Positions 42,855 to 55,741 of a stretch of DNA of 64,000 nucleotides are shown here, piece by piece. Both the position numbers and the translations under genes were made by a program. The stretch is from Paramecium pentaurelia (Eukaryota > Ciliophora > Oligohymenophorea > Peniculida > Parameciidae): assembly GCA_905183005.1 (NCBI GenBank), contig CAJJDO010000012.1, positions 347,719 through 411,718 of the forward strand. The letters run 5' to 3'. Positions within the stretch are counted from its first letter, which is position 1. The number at the start of each line of letters is the position of its first letter. A model generated the notes under the pieces. The model saw nothing but the letters and a program-made list of their open reading frames with translations, made no database searches and was not told where the DNA came from.

Positions 42855-43631
42855 TCAGAATGGTGTTTAAATACTATCTTAACTTTAAATAGTCCAACCA
42901 CTTACTTTTCTAATTAATTATATCTATTTATCAATATTTTCATTTTTAATTTAATTAGTATTATTTTTTGTTTATTCACATTGATAACTAGTTTTATTTA
43001 ATCTCCTTAAAGATGGACTTGCTTATTCTGTACGAATACTTTAATGATGAGATAGAAAATTCTATATACTCTTACTTTAAGCTTGTTATTAATTAATATT
43101 TTCTATAAGTCTAGGTTTCTAAATGAAAAATTGTCTATCAGTCATATTGTTATTGACTTATTTCTGATTATCCGAAACTAGTACTTAAGTAGACATTTAA
43201 TAGTCAATACATGGTATATTTTTTCGAATTCTTAAAGGCGAATTTCTTTCAGATTAGATTTCTATTTTTTTTTTAGTAGGCTCTATAATTCTATCTATAA
43301 AATTATATTAAATAGGTGTAACTTAAGTTTTATTTCGAGTGATTTTATTTAATCTTAATAATTTAGATACAATAGATCGATTATGATTTTTAGGTTCTTA
43401 GTTTGAAGTAATAAGCCTCTATGGTGAATGAGTTTCTTCTTTTTTTTCTTATCCTGTAGTTTTTTTGTATTTTAAGTAACTATTACTTCTGTCTTTTGAA
43501 CGTATTACTTCTAAGATTTTACGTATAGTAATAATCTATGGTTGATTTAATTTATTTGGTTGAAAATCAATTTATTTTTGTCTTTAGATGAGATATTGAT
43601 GAGCTTTTCTATAATTCTCCTGATAATACAT
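42855..43631 (-). CDS. Hypothetical basic, low-complexity protein
   Basis: Single exon of 258 residues, rich in Lys, Arg, Asn, Gln and Ser (for example IRKILEVIRSKDRSN, SIVSKLLRLNKITRNK, SPSLRRLNKTS). Probably disordered. Begins MYYQENYRKAHQY; start chosen because no intron could join it to the upstream gene at 43688-44077, 56 bp away. Function unknown. Confidence 0.55.
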
Positions 43632-43687
43632 TGAATAATCAATAATAATAAATATAATAATTAGTTGTGAAATATGCTTTACAAATA

Positions 43688-44077
43688 TCAATCATGAATA
43701 CTGAGAGTATAGGCAGATGCTTTATTACGTTAGTAGGAATATAATTCTCTAATTTCAGGTTAAGATAGATTAATTTCATTTTTTTTCAATCCTTATTTTT
43801 AGATTATTTACGGTAACTTATTAATTTATCTTGGTCTAAAAAATGCATCTTTAGCTCCAGTTAATTTAAACTTTTTCTCATTATTATTTATATTTTAAGG
43901 ATTAGAGTGCTTATTTCCTAACTTAATCTTTGGTAAAATTAATTTAGGTTGATCATCTTCAATTTATGTTAGTACTCTTCTTCTTGTATTGTTAAATTAA
44001 GGAGTTTCCATATCATCAAGAGATATTGTTTTACTCTCTTCATATAAACTAGAGATTTTGGCTCTTTTTGGAATCAT
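43688..44077 (-). CDS. Small basic hypothetical protein
   Basis: Single exon, 129 residues, MIPKRAKISSLYEESK at the start, ending AYTLSIHD before TGA 43690-43688. Lys/Asn-rich with FKLTGAKDAFFRPRQ in the middle. It may be an independent gene or the 5' exon of the next one; the 56-bp gap contains no normal intron that restores the frame. Confidence 0.55.
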
Positions 44078-44727
44078 ATTTACTTATTATATATTTTATA
44101 TTATTATTTATTTCCCAAAATTTTGATAGATAATATATTCCTTTTATTTATAAGTCTCAACATTTTTAGTTTGAAATTAAAAATATATAAATTTCATTCT
44201 CTTATTTTAGAATTTAAAATGAATTCAATCCTTCAACAAATATGTAAGACTTTATTAATTCTTATAAAACTATATACCAATATAATTAATTATTTTAATG
44301 AAAAGAATAAAAAGATCATTTTTATCATATAATTATGTTTTATTAGTTATCTTAATTATTTATTATTCTACAAATTTTATTTAATTAAACTATTTGTGAA
44401 AATAAAAAACTTATGAATATTCTTCATATTCATCTAAATAAATAATGAGTTAATTATATATTTATTTTTTATATTATTTAACTTTATCTAAAAGATAAAT
44501 ATTATATTTAAAAAGACCATTATTTATCCAATTCACAATGGACTCCTTAATTTTTTTTAAAGAAATTACAGATTAACTCTTTTGATAACATTACTAGATT
44601 GTTAAAGAGAAACAAAACTTATTAATAATATAGGATATAATTATAATTCATTTTATATATATATAATTGATTTTATATTATTACAAAAAAATAATTAAAA
44701 TACACATTGCATTATATATATTATTTA
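44078..44727. other. Intergenic, very AT-rich
   Basis: 650 bp. A short + strand frame at 44123-44332 exists only by standard-code stops and has no protein-like features. Nothing else recognised. Confidence 0.55.
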
Positions 44728-46572
44728 TCAATCTAATTTTTCTGATTTTCTTAATGCTAAAAGTGCATAGTTTCCAACAACTACTAATGGTACACTTAAG
44801 ATTCCTAATACTGTTACTGTCTCAATCAAATTTAATTTAATCCAAAATAGTGTTAAAACAACAAATAATCCAATGATTAAAGCAAGAAACAAATAAACAA
44901 TGGTTGAATTGTCTTTAGGCAATTTGTCAAAGCTTAAGTTTAAATTTGAGAGGATTCTGAGGAAAAATACAAATGCAATAACAATAATTACAACAAAGAA
45001 TGAAACAAACTAGAATATAATAATAAACTTACAAGGAATGGAACTTCAGGTTATTCTTAATTGAATTAATGAACAATTTCCTAAGGCAATTTATAATAGT
45101 TATCATTTTAGAAGGTAGTTTAAGCTTAAAATTTAGTATCTATTTTAAGGAAACTCCATCTCTTAGGTAGAACATTTGAATCAGCTAAAAGTAATTCAAC
45201 TTAATAGATTGCATTAAGTGGTGTAACATGATCAGGATCTCCAAAATCAATAATACCATAATAAATCTTTCTTTTTGTATCATACTCTGCAAAAACTTAT
45301 GTAGTAGCAGATGGATGTTTAGGATGAACTAATCTAATGGCAACTTATGATTTAACTTATTTTTTAGTCTACTTAAATTAGTTAATTACTTTAATAATGA
45401 CATGAAGGAAACTTTTTTCATTTGCATTTAGAATTGCAGGATATTCTTCTCCATTTTCAACACTATGATGGAAATTTGGTTTTGAAGTCTTGGAATCAAC
45501 AACATCAAACATAACTTCCTCAATCTCAATCTCATGTAATATTTTAACTGTGTATTTAAACTTAAATCTTTAATAATAAATCTTACAACATAATTAGGGA
45601 AATGTAATTCAAAAGGAAGTGAGCCAACTTATGAAACTTCAAAATAACCACTAAATTCTTTTGACTTTATTGGTGTATAAGTGTAATTTTCATTATTAAT
45701 GAAAGCTTTGACTTCTGTTGGTTAAACCTTTTCACCTTTGAAATTTACAAACTTTATATTAATTAAAGCTTTTCCCTTATTCACCAAGTAATAATCTTAA
45801 AAAATTGGATAGATTATTGAATTAACTTGAGTTAATTAAAATAATTTAGTAATCCAATATTATTCATCAATAGATCCTAAGACTGTAGTTCTTTAAAATA
45901 GAAAATTGATAATTGTTTATTGATATATCTAATTTTAGAGGATTTCTTATAGTTGGGGATGGAGATTGGTAATGCTGAAAGTAAAAAAAGAGTACAATAA
46001 TGATGCAGTTACTGCTGCTGAATTATCTCTATCCAATACTCCTGAGACTCCATCATATAATTCTTAGAAGTTAAAGATAGCTTCTTAAATTGCCTCATGA
46101 ACTTTGTTATCATTGCAAATAGTGGCAAGATGATATACTTAAGCTGCTGTTTTATAAGAATCATCTTATTTTTTTAGTTATGGCTTGGCTGCACCTCCTG
46201 CTGTGATGAAATATTCTAATTTTGGACATTACCCATTAAGAAGTGAATTATAGTAAATTGATTCAAAATCATCTTAATCAATCATAGGTAAGTCAATGTT
46301 ATAGTCTACCTGACATTCTTCCAAAAATGATGAGGCAAGCTTTGCATAATATGCATCTTAAGCTGTTGTTAAAGTATATTCTTTTAACCAAGTACAAACC
46401 TTATTAGATTAAATTTCCATACTTGATCTTGATCCACGTCAACCTATAAATCAGAAGCCATTGACAATTAATATGCTAATTTTTTAAGGGAATCAGGTTT
46501 GGTCACAAACAAGTTTTGCTTGTATTTAGGAAATGCAAAAACTGTGGTCAATAAGAGTATTACAATGATCAT
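44728..46572 (-). CDS. RPN2: Ribophorin II (oligosaccharyltransferase subunit RPN2/Swp1)
   Basis: 590 residues. Part of the ER oligosaccharyltransferase that N-glycosylates nascent proteins. Signal peptide MIIVILLLTTVFAFP; a long lumenal part with helical-repeat then beta-rich character (ALINIKFVNFKG, FKYTVKILHEIEIEEVMFDV, FGDPDHVTPLNAIYQVELLL, VLPKRWSFLKI); three C-terminal membrane helices (FFVVIIVIAFVFFL, IVYLFLALIIGLFVVLTLF, VTVLGILSVPLVVVGNYALL) ending with a Lys-containing tail. Introns 46400-46422, 45561-45586 and 45010-45032. Topology and the lumenal motif order match RPN2. Confidence 0.9.
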
Positions 46573-46837
46573 TAATTAAATTTATATGGAATCTATTATT
46601 CTAAAGAAATGAATATCCTTTACTTTTTTATAGGATATATTTTAATATTTATATTCATTCATTTATTTTGTTACTAATAGAGGAGTCAGCTATAATATTT
46701 TAATATACATTAATTAAGTAGAATTTGAATTATTAAACTTAAAATATTTACTAAACACTCTATATATATATATATTTGCTAATAAATGCAATTATAATAT
46801 GTATAAAGCTTATTTAAATTGATAGAATATAAATATA

Positions 46838-48292
46838 TCATTCCTATTATTATTATAATTCTGCTTCTCTTCTTTCTTATTCTCTTCTTCTTTCATCATC
46901 ACTATCTGGTTCTAATTCATCAGGTTATTCTCTTGGATTTGGTTCAGGTATTTCATCTATATCTTCAGGTTCTTCTTGAATATCATTTGGAGCAAGAGGA
47001 TTGAATGAATTTTATTAATTCTTGTTTCCGTATCCAAAGTAAATGCTAATGAAATCATTTGACTATGATAGTATTTCATGCTAATAAATACATTACTAAC
47101 AGTAATTGCACCTGGCCATAAATAATTTCTTAATTATACTATTTAATAACTCAAAGGTTATTCTTCTTAATTTGTATATTATTGTGTTTCTCCAAATATC
47201 TTTATATTCCAATTTCCTTCATTTTATTCAAAAGCTACAACTTATTCATATGATTACGTTTGTCATCCTTAATTGATTTCAATCTTTCAAGTTCTGGATC
47301 AGCCTCTTTCATTTAATTAAGTTCTTCTTCTTTTAAAGAAGGATCTTCATAAAATGTAATCCTCCCTTATTTTAAAATATTAGGAGGCAAATGAACCCAA
47401 CCATCCATAGTAGATAGTTCTGCTGATTCTGGCATTTTGAATTCATCTTCAAATGTTATTAATTTAGTTTCATCATCAAATCTATATAAACCTCTAGGTG
47501 CTAATAGATTAGCATGAGTAATTCTTAAGATTTAAGCTTTTAACAAATGTTTTTCCTTTCCATTAAATATAGGATATTAAGTAATTTCTTTATTTAAATT
47601 TCCACTGAACACATATGTGATAAATCGACTAGCTTCCATTTATTTACGGGTTACTTAAGGTAGTAATGCCCAATCCTCCAATACTATATGTCTTTATTAT
47701 AATTATTACAGTCTTGTGTAACATAATGAACATATTCATTAAGTTTTTCATCACAATCTATAGGTTAGGGTTCTTTATATGATTTAGACAATTACACTTC
47801 AATTACATAATAATCTCTATTTTATGCAAAGAGTTTTCCCCAAAACCTAATATTAATAATATTAGAATCTCTAATGGCAATAGATTTAAGTGATTATTAG
47901 ATAAGATAAGCATCTTCATCAGTAAATCCATATCCAACATTATTTAATAGAGCATTTAATTTAAGAAAGTTCTATACTGTAGCATTAATTACTTTGGCTT
48001 TTATTTGCATAAGTTACATTTATTATTTACAATACTCTTACCATGGGAATATTTGATCTTATAGATTATTGACTTGATCTGCAGTTTTAAGTGGTAGATG
48101 ATAAAATCTGTTTTCTTTTATAAAATTGCTCAAATCTTCAAAATCAGACAAACCTAAAATTATGTTAGATTATGTACTTTATGCTTTATAGTATTTATTC
48201 TCTTGCATTTAGTAATATAATTCACAAAAATGATTATAGAGTGTTTTACCTTTGTAATTAGAATCAAATATTTTTTATAATTGAACATCCAT
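46838..48292 (-). CDS. Radial spoke head protein 4/6 (RSPH4A/RSPH6A-like)
   Basis: 458 residues; axonemal protein of the radial spoke head that transmits regulatory signals to dynein. Seen: FLKLNALLNNVGYGF, FWGKLFAQNRDYYVIEV, TQDLLEDWALLPQVTRKQ, FSGNLNKEITQYPIFNGKE, LRITHANLLAPRG, GWVHLPPNILKQGRITFYED, YLWPGAITVSN and FGYGNKNQ, the successive conserved blocks of the RSP4/6 family, then an acidic Glu/Pro tail. Three introns (26, 23 and 29 nt) are needed and each restores a conserved block. Its ATG is 41 bp from the divergent proteasome gene ATG. Confidence 0.95.
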
Positions 48293-48333
48293 TATCCCAA
48301 TCTGAATGATAATTAAATTTAAATAATATAAAA

Positions 48334-49266
48334 ATGTAATACTTCGACAATTATTTGCAATCCAAAGGTGGATATGACTATACAAATGCCAAGAGGTACA
48401 GAATTGATTAATTGAAATCTAAGAAATGAATTGATGAAAGCTTAAGGATTTAAAGAAATGCCATTTACAAAAACAGGAACAACAATAGTTGGTGTCTTAT
48501 TTGATGGGGGAGTAGTGATGGCTGCAGATACAAGAGCAACAGCTGGATCAATAGTAGCAGATAAAAATTGTGAGAAATTGCATACCTTAGCTCCAAATAT
48601 CTGGGCTGCAGGAGCAGGTACTGCTGCAGATTTACATCATTAATGTGCTCATTTTAATGCTAAACTTAAACTTTAGAGACTCAATCTAAATAGATAAAGT
48701 AGAGTCAATGAAGTGATTACTAAATTAACATCGAAACTCTTTCCTTATAGAGGTCAAATAGGTGTTGCTCTTATTATTGGTGGAGTAGATTGTAATGGAC
48801 CATAATTGGCTTCTGTTTCTCCTCATGGAAAGTAAATGATTATTATTAATTTATTAGTTATGTTTATCATCCATTTTAATCAATGGGTAGTGGATCTCTT
48901 GCAGCATTAGGAATTCTAGAAGCTAAATTTTAAGATGGTCTTACTAAATAATAAGCCATTGATCTTGCTATCGAAGCAATTGAGGCTGGTATTTTCCATG
49001 ATATGGGGTATTTTTATGATTATATTATTTTAGATCAGGCAGTAATGTTGATGTAGTTGCAATTACAAAAGAAGGTGTTGATTATAGAAGAAATATCAGA
49101 TAATATAATGCAAAATCTCATTAGAAATAAATACCATATCCATTCCCAATCAATAATACACGTAAAATAGGTTATTAGATATTTAGCTGCTTTAAGGAAA
49201 TATGAATTTAATTTTGAGAAACAAGAACTTACAGAAGTTGGATAAGAAATGGAGATAATTGAGTGA
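48334..49266 (+). CDS. PSMB7: 20S proteasome subunit beta-7 (beta2, trypsin-like activity; Pup1)
   Basis: 275 residues. A propeptide of about 45 residues precedes TKTG|TTIVGV; the mature N-terminal Thr after Gly is the nucleophile, with the downstream Asp (AADTRAT) and Lys (VADKNCEKLH). Also SPHGNYVYHPFQSMGSGSLAALG and FHDMGSGSNVDVVAIT. The C-terminal arm that wraps the neighbouring beta3 subunit is present (ELTEVGQEMEIIE). Four introns: 48396-48423, 48832-48857, 49008-49033 and 49162-49186. Complete and probably active. Confidence 0.96.
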
Positions 49267-49341
49267 AATATTACAATATAATATAATATTCATATGTATA
49301 TTCCAAAAAAAAATACTTAATTAATTGAAATTATTTAATTA

Positions 49342-50162
49342 ATGGATAAACAAGATTATTATCAAGTCTTGGGAGTTGAGAAAAATGCTACAACTGAAGA
49401 GATTAAAAGTGCTTATAGAAAATTAGCTTTGGTATGAATTATTATTGTTATATAGATAGAAATGGCATCCAGATAAGAACCCTGATAATTAAGAGACAGC
49501 AAAGAAGTAGTTTTAATTGATTTTACAAGCCTATACAGGTTTAATTTTAATTTAGATTAAAAGTTCTTTGTGATAGTCAGAAAAGAGCCAATTATGACAA
49601 ATTTGGAACAGCTGATGGTGAGGACTAAATGAATTTTGATTTTGATGATTTTTTTGCTCAAGATTTTGAGTCTATGATGAATTTTATGATGGGTGATGCT
49701 TTTATGAAAATGTTTACTAATATTGGTAGACCAGGAAGAGGCAAACATAAATTCAAAATACCAACTTCTTTTGTTTTCAAATAAGCTTAAACATAAAAAA
49801 AGCCAGAAAAAAAAAAAGAAGAAGAAGATGAATGGGAAACTGAAGAAGAGGTTGATGAAGATGATGATTGGAAAGATGTAGATGATGATGATGAAGATGA
49901 TAAGAATGATAATGATGATGAATTATAATCAGATAGTGATGATGATCTTACATAAACTGAAAATTTATTTATGATGCCTATGTTTATAGAAGATAGTATT
50001 AAGGATACTGATAGTAATATATTCTTTTTTATATTATTAGGTAATAAGTTCAAATGTAAATTTGATGGTTAGATATTGAAAGAACAAACCTTAGTGTAGC
50101 ATTTTGAAAAGAACCATAAAAAAGAATTTGCTGCTTGGAGTAAAAAAAAGCATTTTAAATGA
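49342..50162 (+). CDS. J-domain protein with acidic region and C-terminal zinc-finger-like segment
   Basis: 246 residues. J domain at residues 1-70 (DYYQVLGVEKNATTEEIKSAYRKLAL; KWHPDKNPDN with intact HPD; AYTVLCDSQKRANYDKFG), which activates Hsp70 ATPase. Then an FMMGDAFMKMF hydrophobic patch, a strongly acidic Asp/Glu tract, and FKCKFDGQILKEQTLVQHFEKNH at the end, which resembles the C2H2 finger of JJJ1/DNAJC21-type ribosome-biogenesis J proteins but shows only one Cys of the usual pair. Introns 49432-49459, 49539-49563 and 50014-50040. Confidence 0.9.
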
Positions 50163-50189
50163 TTAATTAATAATTACATTATTTTTAGT

Positions 50190-51498
50190 ATGAAAAATAG
50201 ATTCCTACAACTTAAATAAAAACTTAATAATTGGAAGTGGATTGAATGTCAAGTAACTCTTCATTCTCAAAACAATTAACAAGAATCATATCGTCTTCTT
50301 GAAACCAACTATAAAATTATGTAAGACTGTACAGTTGTTGAAGAATCACTATAATTCAATATACAAATGTAGAAATCTTTCAATTTCTCCAAAAGAATAG
50401 GATGGAATTGGCACAAAAGTTGGAAACTTCCAGAAATCACTGTTAAACCCATTCTAAATAACTATAAATTATATACAAAAGGTCTTAGATGTAGATTGAT
50501 TTGTGGCTATGTTGAAGATGTATCTACAATTCGACAAGTGGACCTTGAAGGAAATACAGAAAAACTCTATAACGATGAAATCTAAGGTTTTTAATTCGAA
50601 AACATCAAGTTCAGTTCAACTTCATATAAGCTGGAGGTTTTTACTTATCCATAATTTTAGGGTGTCCATTTTCATATCATAATTGAAATCTATAGAAGAG
50701 ATGATATATTTGAAAGTGAATTAACCATTAAATCAGTTATTTCTCCTCCTATTTTTGTTGATTCAAGGAAGGCTGCCAGAAATACCAAGAGATTTGATTA
50801 TCAGAAAATTATGTCGCTTATATAACCTTTTCATCCTTTCACTCTCAAGAAATAACTTATTGTTAGATCTGATAAATCTAAAATATTAAAAATAGAAGAT
50901 ACTTTAGAAGGACTTAATAATTATTTAATGGCATAGAATATTAGAAATAAATGCAGACATCCCTATTTTCTAACATTAAAATTTAGATCAGTATTTGATC
51001 TTTATTATAATTCTAATCTTTATTCTGCTCAATTAAGTTTGGAATAATTACTTGTTAAGATTTAATAATGTTTAGTTGATAGTTTAAATTCACATTAGAA
51101 TCAATAAGTCTTATTATTAAGAATGAAATATACTAATTATAGTGAACTTGATATGGGATTCTTTAGTAATAATTTAAATCAATTATAAAATAATGTAATA
51201 CAAGTATTAGCTGGTTCTTAGATAGATAAAAATTGGTTAAAGATCAATTCAAATGATTTAAATAATATTTATTAAGAAAAGTACTCAATATTTCCAAGAG
51301 TTTCAAATTCAGATTAATAGTAAATGAAACAATATTTTGATATATCCTCTGATGAAAGTGACTCAGAAGTTTGTTGTTAAAATGATGTAATCTTAATAAA
51401 TATAATTATAGGAATAAATTGAATTAGGAAAGTAATAAAATCTATAGGAATTTTATGAAACAAAAATTGAAATTCAAAAAAAGAAAGTCTGTCTATGA
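50190..51498 (+). CDS. Unrecognised protein with possible DNA-binding-type beta domain
   Basis: 427 residues, one 25-nt intron at 51387-51411; a second 24-nt in-frame intron may lie near 50636. The N-terminal about 230 residues look beta-rich and ordered (IGWNWHKSWKLPEITVKP, GLRCRLICGYVED, VHFHIIIEIYRRDD), ending SPPIFVDSRKAARNTKRF, a pattern reminiscent of Rel/p53-like transcription factors where a basic segment follows the beta domain. The C-terminal half is helical and Asn/Gln/Ser-rich. The transcription-factor idea is a weak inference; coding status is strong. Confidence 0.7.
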
Positions 51499-51997
51499 AT
51501 TAAAATAAAATTTATTCTTTTTTTGATGATTAATTATAATTTTAGGGTTTTCTTTTTAATAAAAAAGTTCATTGGTATCAAAATATATAAAATATAATCA
51601 TTTTATTTGAAATCAATCTAAAATGGTCACAAAATGAATCAATTTTAACTTAAAAAGAGGATTTAAATTAAAATGAAACTTCAATTTATTAACAAATATA
51701 GATTAAATTTATTCAAATAAATTTTACTACATTATAATGATCAGATTTGGAATAATATATATAATAATATATTAGTTAATTTTTGATTTGATAATTATTT
51801 AATTTATGATTACTTAATATAGTTTCATAATTCAACTAAATGATTAATATTTATTAACTATGTAAAACTTAAAAATGATGAATTTGAATTATTTTGATTA
51901 TATATTTTATGTTTTATTTGTATATATTCTATTTATATCTTTATTTTTAATTAATATCATAATTGCAATATAAAATTAATTAAATAATTATTATTCC
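51499..51997. other. Intergenic, AT-rich
   Basis: 499 bp between two + strand genes; no feature recognised. Confidence 0.55.
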
Positions 51998-54351
51998 ATG
52001 GGTGGGTGCGGAGGTAAGCCATAAAAAAGAAGTAAAAAACCTTACATTTTACCAAAAACCTTAGAATAGCAATGTATGATTTTTACTAAATTTAGTTAAT
52101 GTTATTGAAATCGATTTACTTTATCTGATATATTAAGACTTAGCTTCAAGAAATGTAGAAAACTTAGTCAACAAGACTGCTTTTACAGATTTCTTTACAA
52201 TGATTGGTTTGTGGGGTGAACTTGTTTTTGATTATTTTAACTAAGAAAACCATAGTCTATTGAATTTTGAGCAATTTCTTAAAGGAGTGGTCCATTATAT
52301 CAAATGTGATGAAGACTAAAAAATTTAGCATCTTTTTAAATTATATGATTTAGATAAATAAGGTTTGATTCGAAAAGCTGAGTTTCTTTAGATGGTAAAA
52401 AACAATAATAAAATAGATATAAAATTATCCACGAGATGATTTGATAAAATTACTTGATGACCCTATGTTCTTGGAGGATCTAAAAATTCTAAAATATTAT
52501 GAGACAAAGGAGATGATCAATCAAAAAAAAAATTAACCTAAACGCGCAGATGAATAAGAGTTTACAGAATCAGGTAATAATAATTAAAATGAAAATAGTT
52601 CATGCAATTTAGAGAAAAAGCTCTTTAAGTGGTGAAATATAATCAATATAAGGGGCTAAATCAGGAGAATCTGCTCTAGGATCTTAAAATAATTTACCAG
52701 CATTTAATGAATAAAGTGTTGTTATGATGTTTCCAAATGAGAGCATGATTGGACCAACAGGAGTTCCAATGGGACAATTTGGTTAAAACATAACTTTCAA
52801 TATTAATGGAAAATTAGTTGAATTAAAAAGAGTCAATATTAATTATTTAGTTCATAAATATGTTAATATGATTTATAAACATAAAGCAAAAAATGATTAA
52901 GGGTATATTTATATTTTATAATTTAGTTTATCACTTGATGACTTTAAATCATTTGTGAAGTTGCATCCAAAAATATTTGAAGGTCTTTATAAAGCATTCA
53001 ATTTTGATGTATGGGGTTTTGATGCTAATGCTTCAGTTCCTCGTTTGATGATGACACCAAAAGATCTTGAAGGAGAACTCAAAAAAATCAGCAAAAAAAA
53101 TCCTAAACTTACTAATACCAGATATTTTAAATTAATGCAAAGATTTTGCTTGTCTTTTAAAACCAAAGAATCAACTTTACCTTCCAGTAAAAAATTATAA
53201 TTAGATTTTAGGAATCTTTTGTCTTGATGGATTAACAATATAAGAAAAAGTAAATAATTAAGAATAATAATATGGATTTGAAGTATCTCATAAAGATAAA
53301 CTATATTAAACCAGAACATATATGTGTTAAGATTTCGAAGATTATAAAAGATGGACCAACAGTTTATAAATGTTCTAAAAGTATATGATTATTCATTTTT
53401 TTTAGAGCTTCTGTGAATGATTATTATTCAATTCTTTAGAAAATTGGAGAAGGCAAATTTTCAATTGTATATCTTTGTGAATGCAAAAAAGATAGATAAA
53501 CATTAGCTATAAAAATTATAGAAAAGTTTAAATTATCAAAATCTGAAAAATTAATGCTTGCGTAATTTTAGTATTTAGTTTTAGTCATGAAGTGGAAATC
53601 ATGAAATTACTTAATCATTCTTGTATTGTTCGTTTTCATGAAATTATTGAAACAAAAACTCATTTAAATATCATCACTGAAGTAGTAAGAGATGGAGATT
53701 TATTTGATTACATTATTAAAAATGAAAATATTAATGAACAAGAGGCATCCTTAATTATGAGTTAACTTTTTGACACTCTCAATTATGTTCATAGTGTTGG
53801 AATTGTTCATAGAGATTTAAAACCAGAAAATATTATGATTGTTTTGGATACTACAAAAAAAAATGTCAAATAAGTAAAAATCATTGATTTTGGTTTTGCT
53901 AATTTTTTAACAAACATTTAAACAAAAGAAGGGGAAGCACTTTGTGGAACTACTAATTATCTAGCACCTGAGAGTTTGGAATAAAAAAAAATTGATTTTA
54001 AAGTTGATAATTTTGCATTGGGAGTTATCTTATATTTTCTACTTTCTGGTACATCAATTATTATATTAAATTTAGGTTACTTACCTTTTGATTCAGAATT
54101 TCCAGAGGATATTATTAAAAATATTATTGAATGTAAATATGATCTCCAAGAAGAGTTTTGGTAATAGATTTCAGAAGATGCGAAAGATTTAATAAAAAAA
54201 CTGTTAATGAAAGAACCTGATGAAAGAATTACTTTGTAATCAGCTTTAGAGCATCCATGGATTTTAGTATAAGTTTATATTTAAATAGAATCGAAATCAA
54301 TTGCCAACTAAAAAAGCATAGAGAATTAAAAATAGATTAGGGTTATTTTGA
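51998..54351 (+). CDS. CDPK7-like calcium-dependent protein kinase (EF-hand, PH, kinase order)
   Basis: 712 residues from nine introns of 22-27 nt. N-terminus MGGCGGKP is a likely N-myristoylation signal. Residues about 40-150 are calcineurin-B-like EF-hand sequence (LYDLDKQGLIRKAEFL); another EF-like segment surrounds GLSLDDFKSFVKLHP. A PH domain follows (NTRYFKLMQRFCLSF ... YMCQDFEDYKRWTNSLQMF), then a Ser/Thr kinase domain at the C-terminus: GEGKFSIVYLC, LAIKII, HRDLKPENIM, DFGFAN, GTTNYLAPE. The usual D-x-W of subdomain IX is DNF. This EF-PH-kinase order is that of apicomplexan CDPK7, opposite to plant-type CDPKs. Probably a Ca2+- and phosphoinositide-regulated membrane kinase. Confidence 0.88.
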
Positions 54352-54844
54352 TTAATGATTTGAATCAAAATGTTTATATGACACAGTATTTTATTTTTTT
54401 TATTGCGTATTAAATTCATTTAAATATTTTCTTACTTAAAATAGATTTAATGCTATTATAATTAAATAAATAAGATTTAATATTTTTTATTCATTTTTAA
54501 TAAATTTATTAATAAATATTTAATTATCATGAAAATTATTTTTTTATTTAATTAAACTCAGAATTTTGATGACTTCTTTCAATTTACTTGAATTTCATAT
54601 ATTTTTAGTTAAATACCTTGTTATATATTTAAAAATTTAATTCTTATAAAGTATATTTTCGAATGAAATTATCTTATATTAATTACGATCTCTTACAAAA
54701 GAAAAAAGATGCCATATTTTGTTACTACTTAAATAAGTTTATTTTCAGTTATACATTTCATATAAAATATAGTGATAGAATGGATAAGTTATAAGATTAA
54801 CACTTATTGATTTTAAAGAATTTTTACAATTTAAATTGATATAA
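54352..54844. other. Convergent intergenic region, AT-rich
   Basis: 493 bp between convergent stops; no coding frame or RNA recognised. Confidence 0.55.
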
Positions 54845-55519
54845 TCATAAGAGACTGTGAGAGCTTCTGTTAGTCCAACCCTTGGGTTCAATATCCAGAT
54901 CTTTTGATTTAGCTTTTGATTATGATTATTATTTTATTTAAGTAGTGTCTTTGCTTCTTTGTGAATCATTATATCTTTCGGAAAACCTTTTGAATTATTA
55001 ACCTATTTCAATATTATCGAGTTATAACTTGTTTTCTTCAGCTTTTAGCTATTAAGGAATAATCCTTTTAGTTATTTTAGCCTATTTTTGATTCCAGGGA
55101 ATAGAGTCCTAATTAATATCACAATAGTATAAAATAGGCTGTTTGTAAGTATAGTTTTAATTTCTGACTTCTAAACTCATGCTGATTTTTTTGATTTTTT
55201 CATAATTAGTAACTTTACTTATTGAGGATGGCGTAGGCTTTTCATTTTAATATTTTTAAGATGATGTCTGAACTTTATTTTATGATAAATTCAATATTCT
55301 TATCTTAAATTGAGGGACTCTGCACTTAAATATACTTCCATTATAATGATAATTTCTTAGCTTTATTTACATTAGAAATTTGGAATAATAATGATAATTA
55401 ACTGGATTTATCACAACAATTATTGAACTATAAACTGTCTAAGAAGAATATTAATCTCTAGTAGAATAATGGTAGATCATGCTTTATGAAGAATGTTTAT
55501 AGTATCTATAAAAATACAT
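54845..55519 (-). CDS. Hypothetical Tyr/Ser/Gln-rich protein
   Basis: 224 residues in one exon if the ATG at 55519 is used; the next ATG is at 55480. The first 80 residues are Tyr/His/Ser-rich (SMIYHYSTRDQYSSQ), then a basic segment, then a hydrophilic C-terminal part (AKITKRIIPQQLKAEENKLQ, ending RSSHSLL). No domain recognised; probably disordered. Confidence 0.55.
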
Positions 55520-55741
55520 TTCAAATAATTGTAAAAGTTTACTTTATTATTATTTAGTTAAATAAATATTAAATTTCTTAACATGATACAGATTAGATTA
55601 TAATGTTTTATATGAAAGAAAATATTCATATCGCTTTTATAATAATTTGTAAAATATTCTTATATATTAAGAAGATTTATAAAATATCTGTTTTAATTTT
55701 TGAGAAAAGTATTGATATAAAGAAGTTATTTAGAATATATA

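Noticed and set aside
42326..44077. One large gene made of the three small minus-strand frames
   Set aside because: No 18-40 nt GT..AG intron joins them in frame, and each has its own ATG and TGA; kept separate with reduced confidence.
44123..44332. + strand 69-codon frame in the 44 kb intergenic region
   Set aside because: Ends on TAA in the ciliate code only by chance of display; composition is that of random AT-rich DNA and there is no neighbouring exon.
46819..47004. + strand Ile/Leu-rich small frame
   Set aside because: Antisense to the acidic C-terminus of the radial spoke gene.
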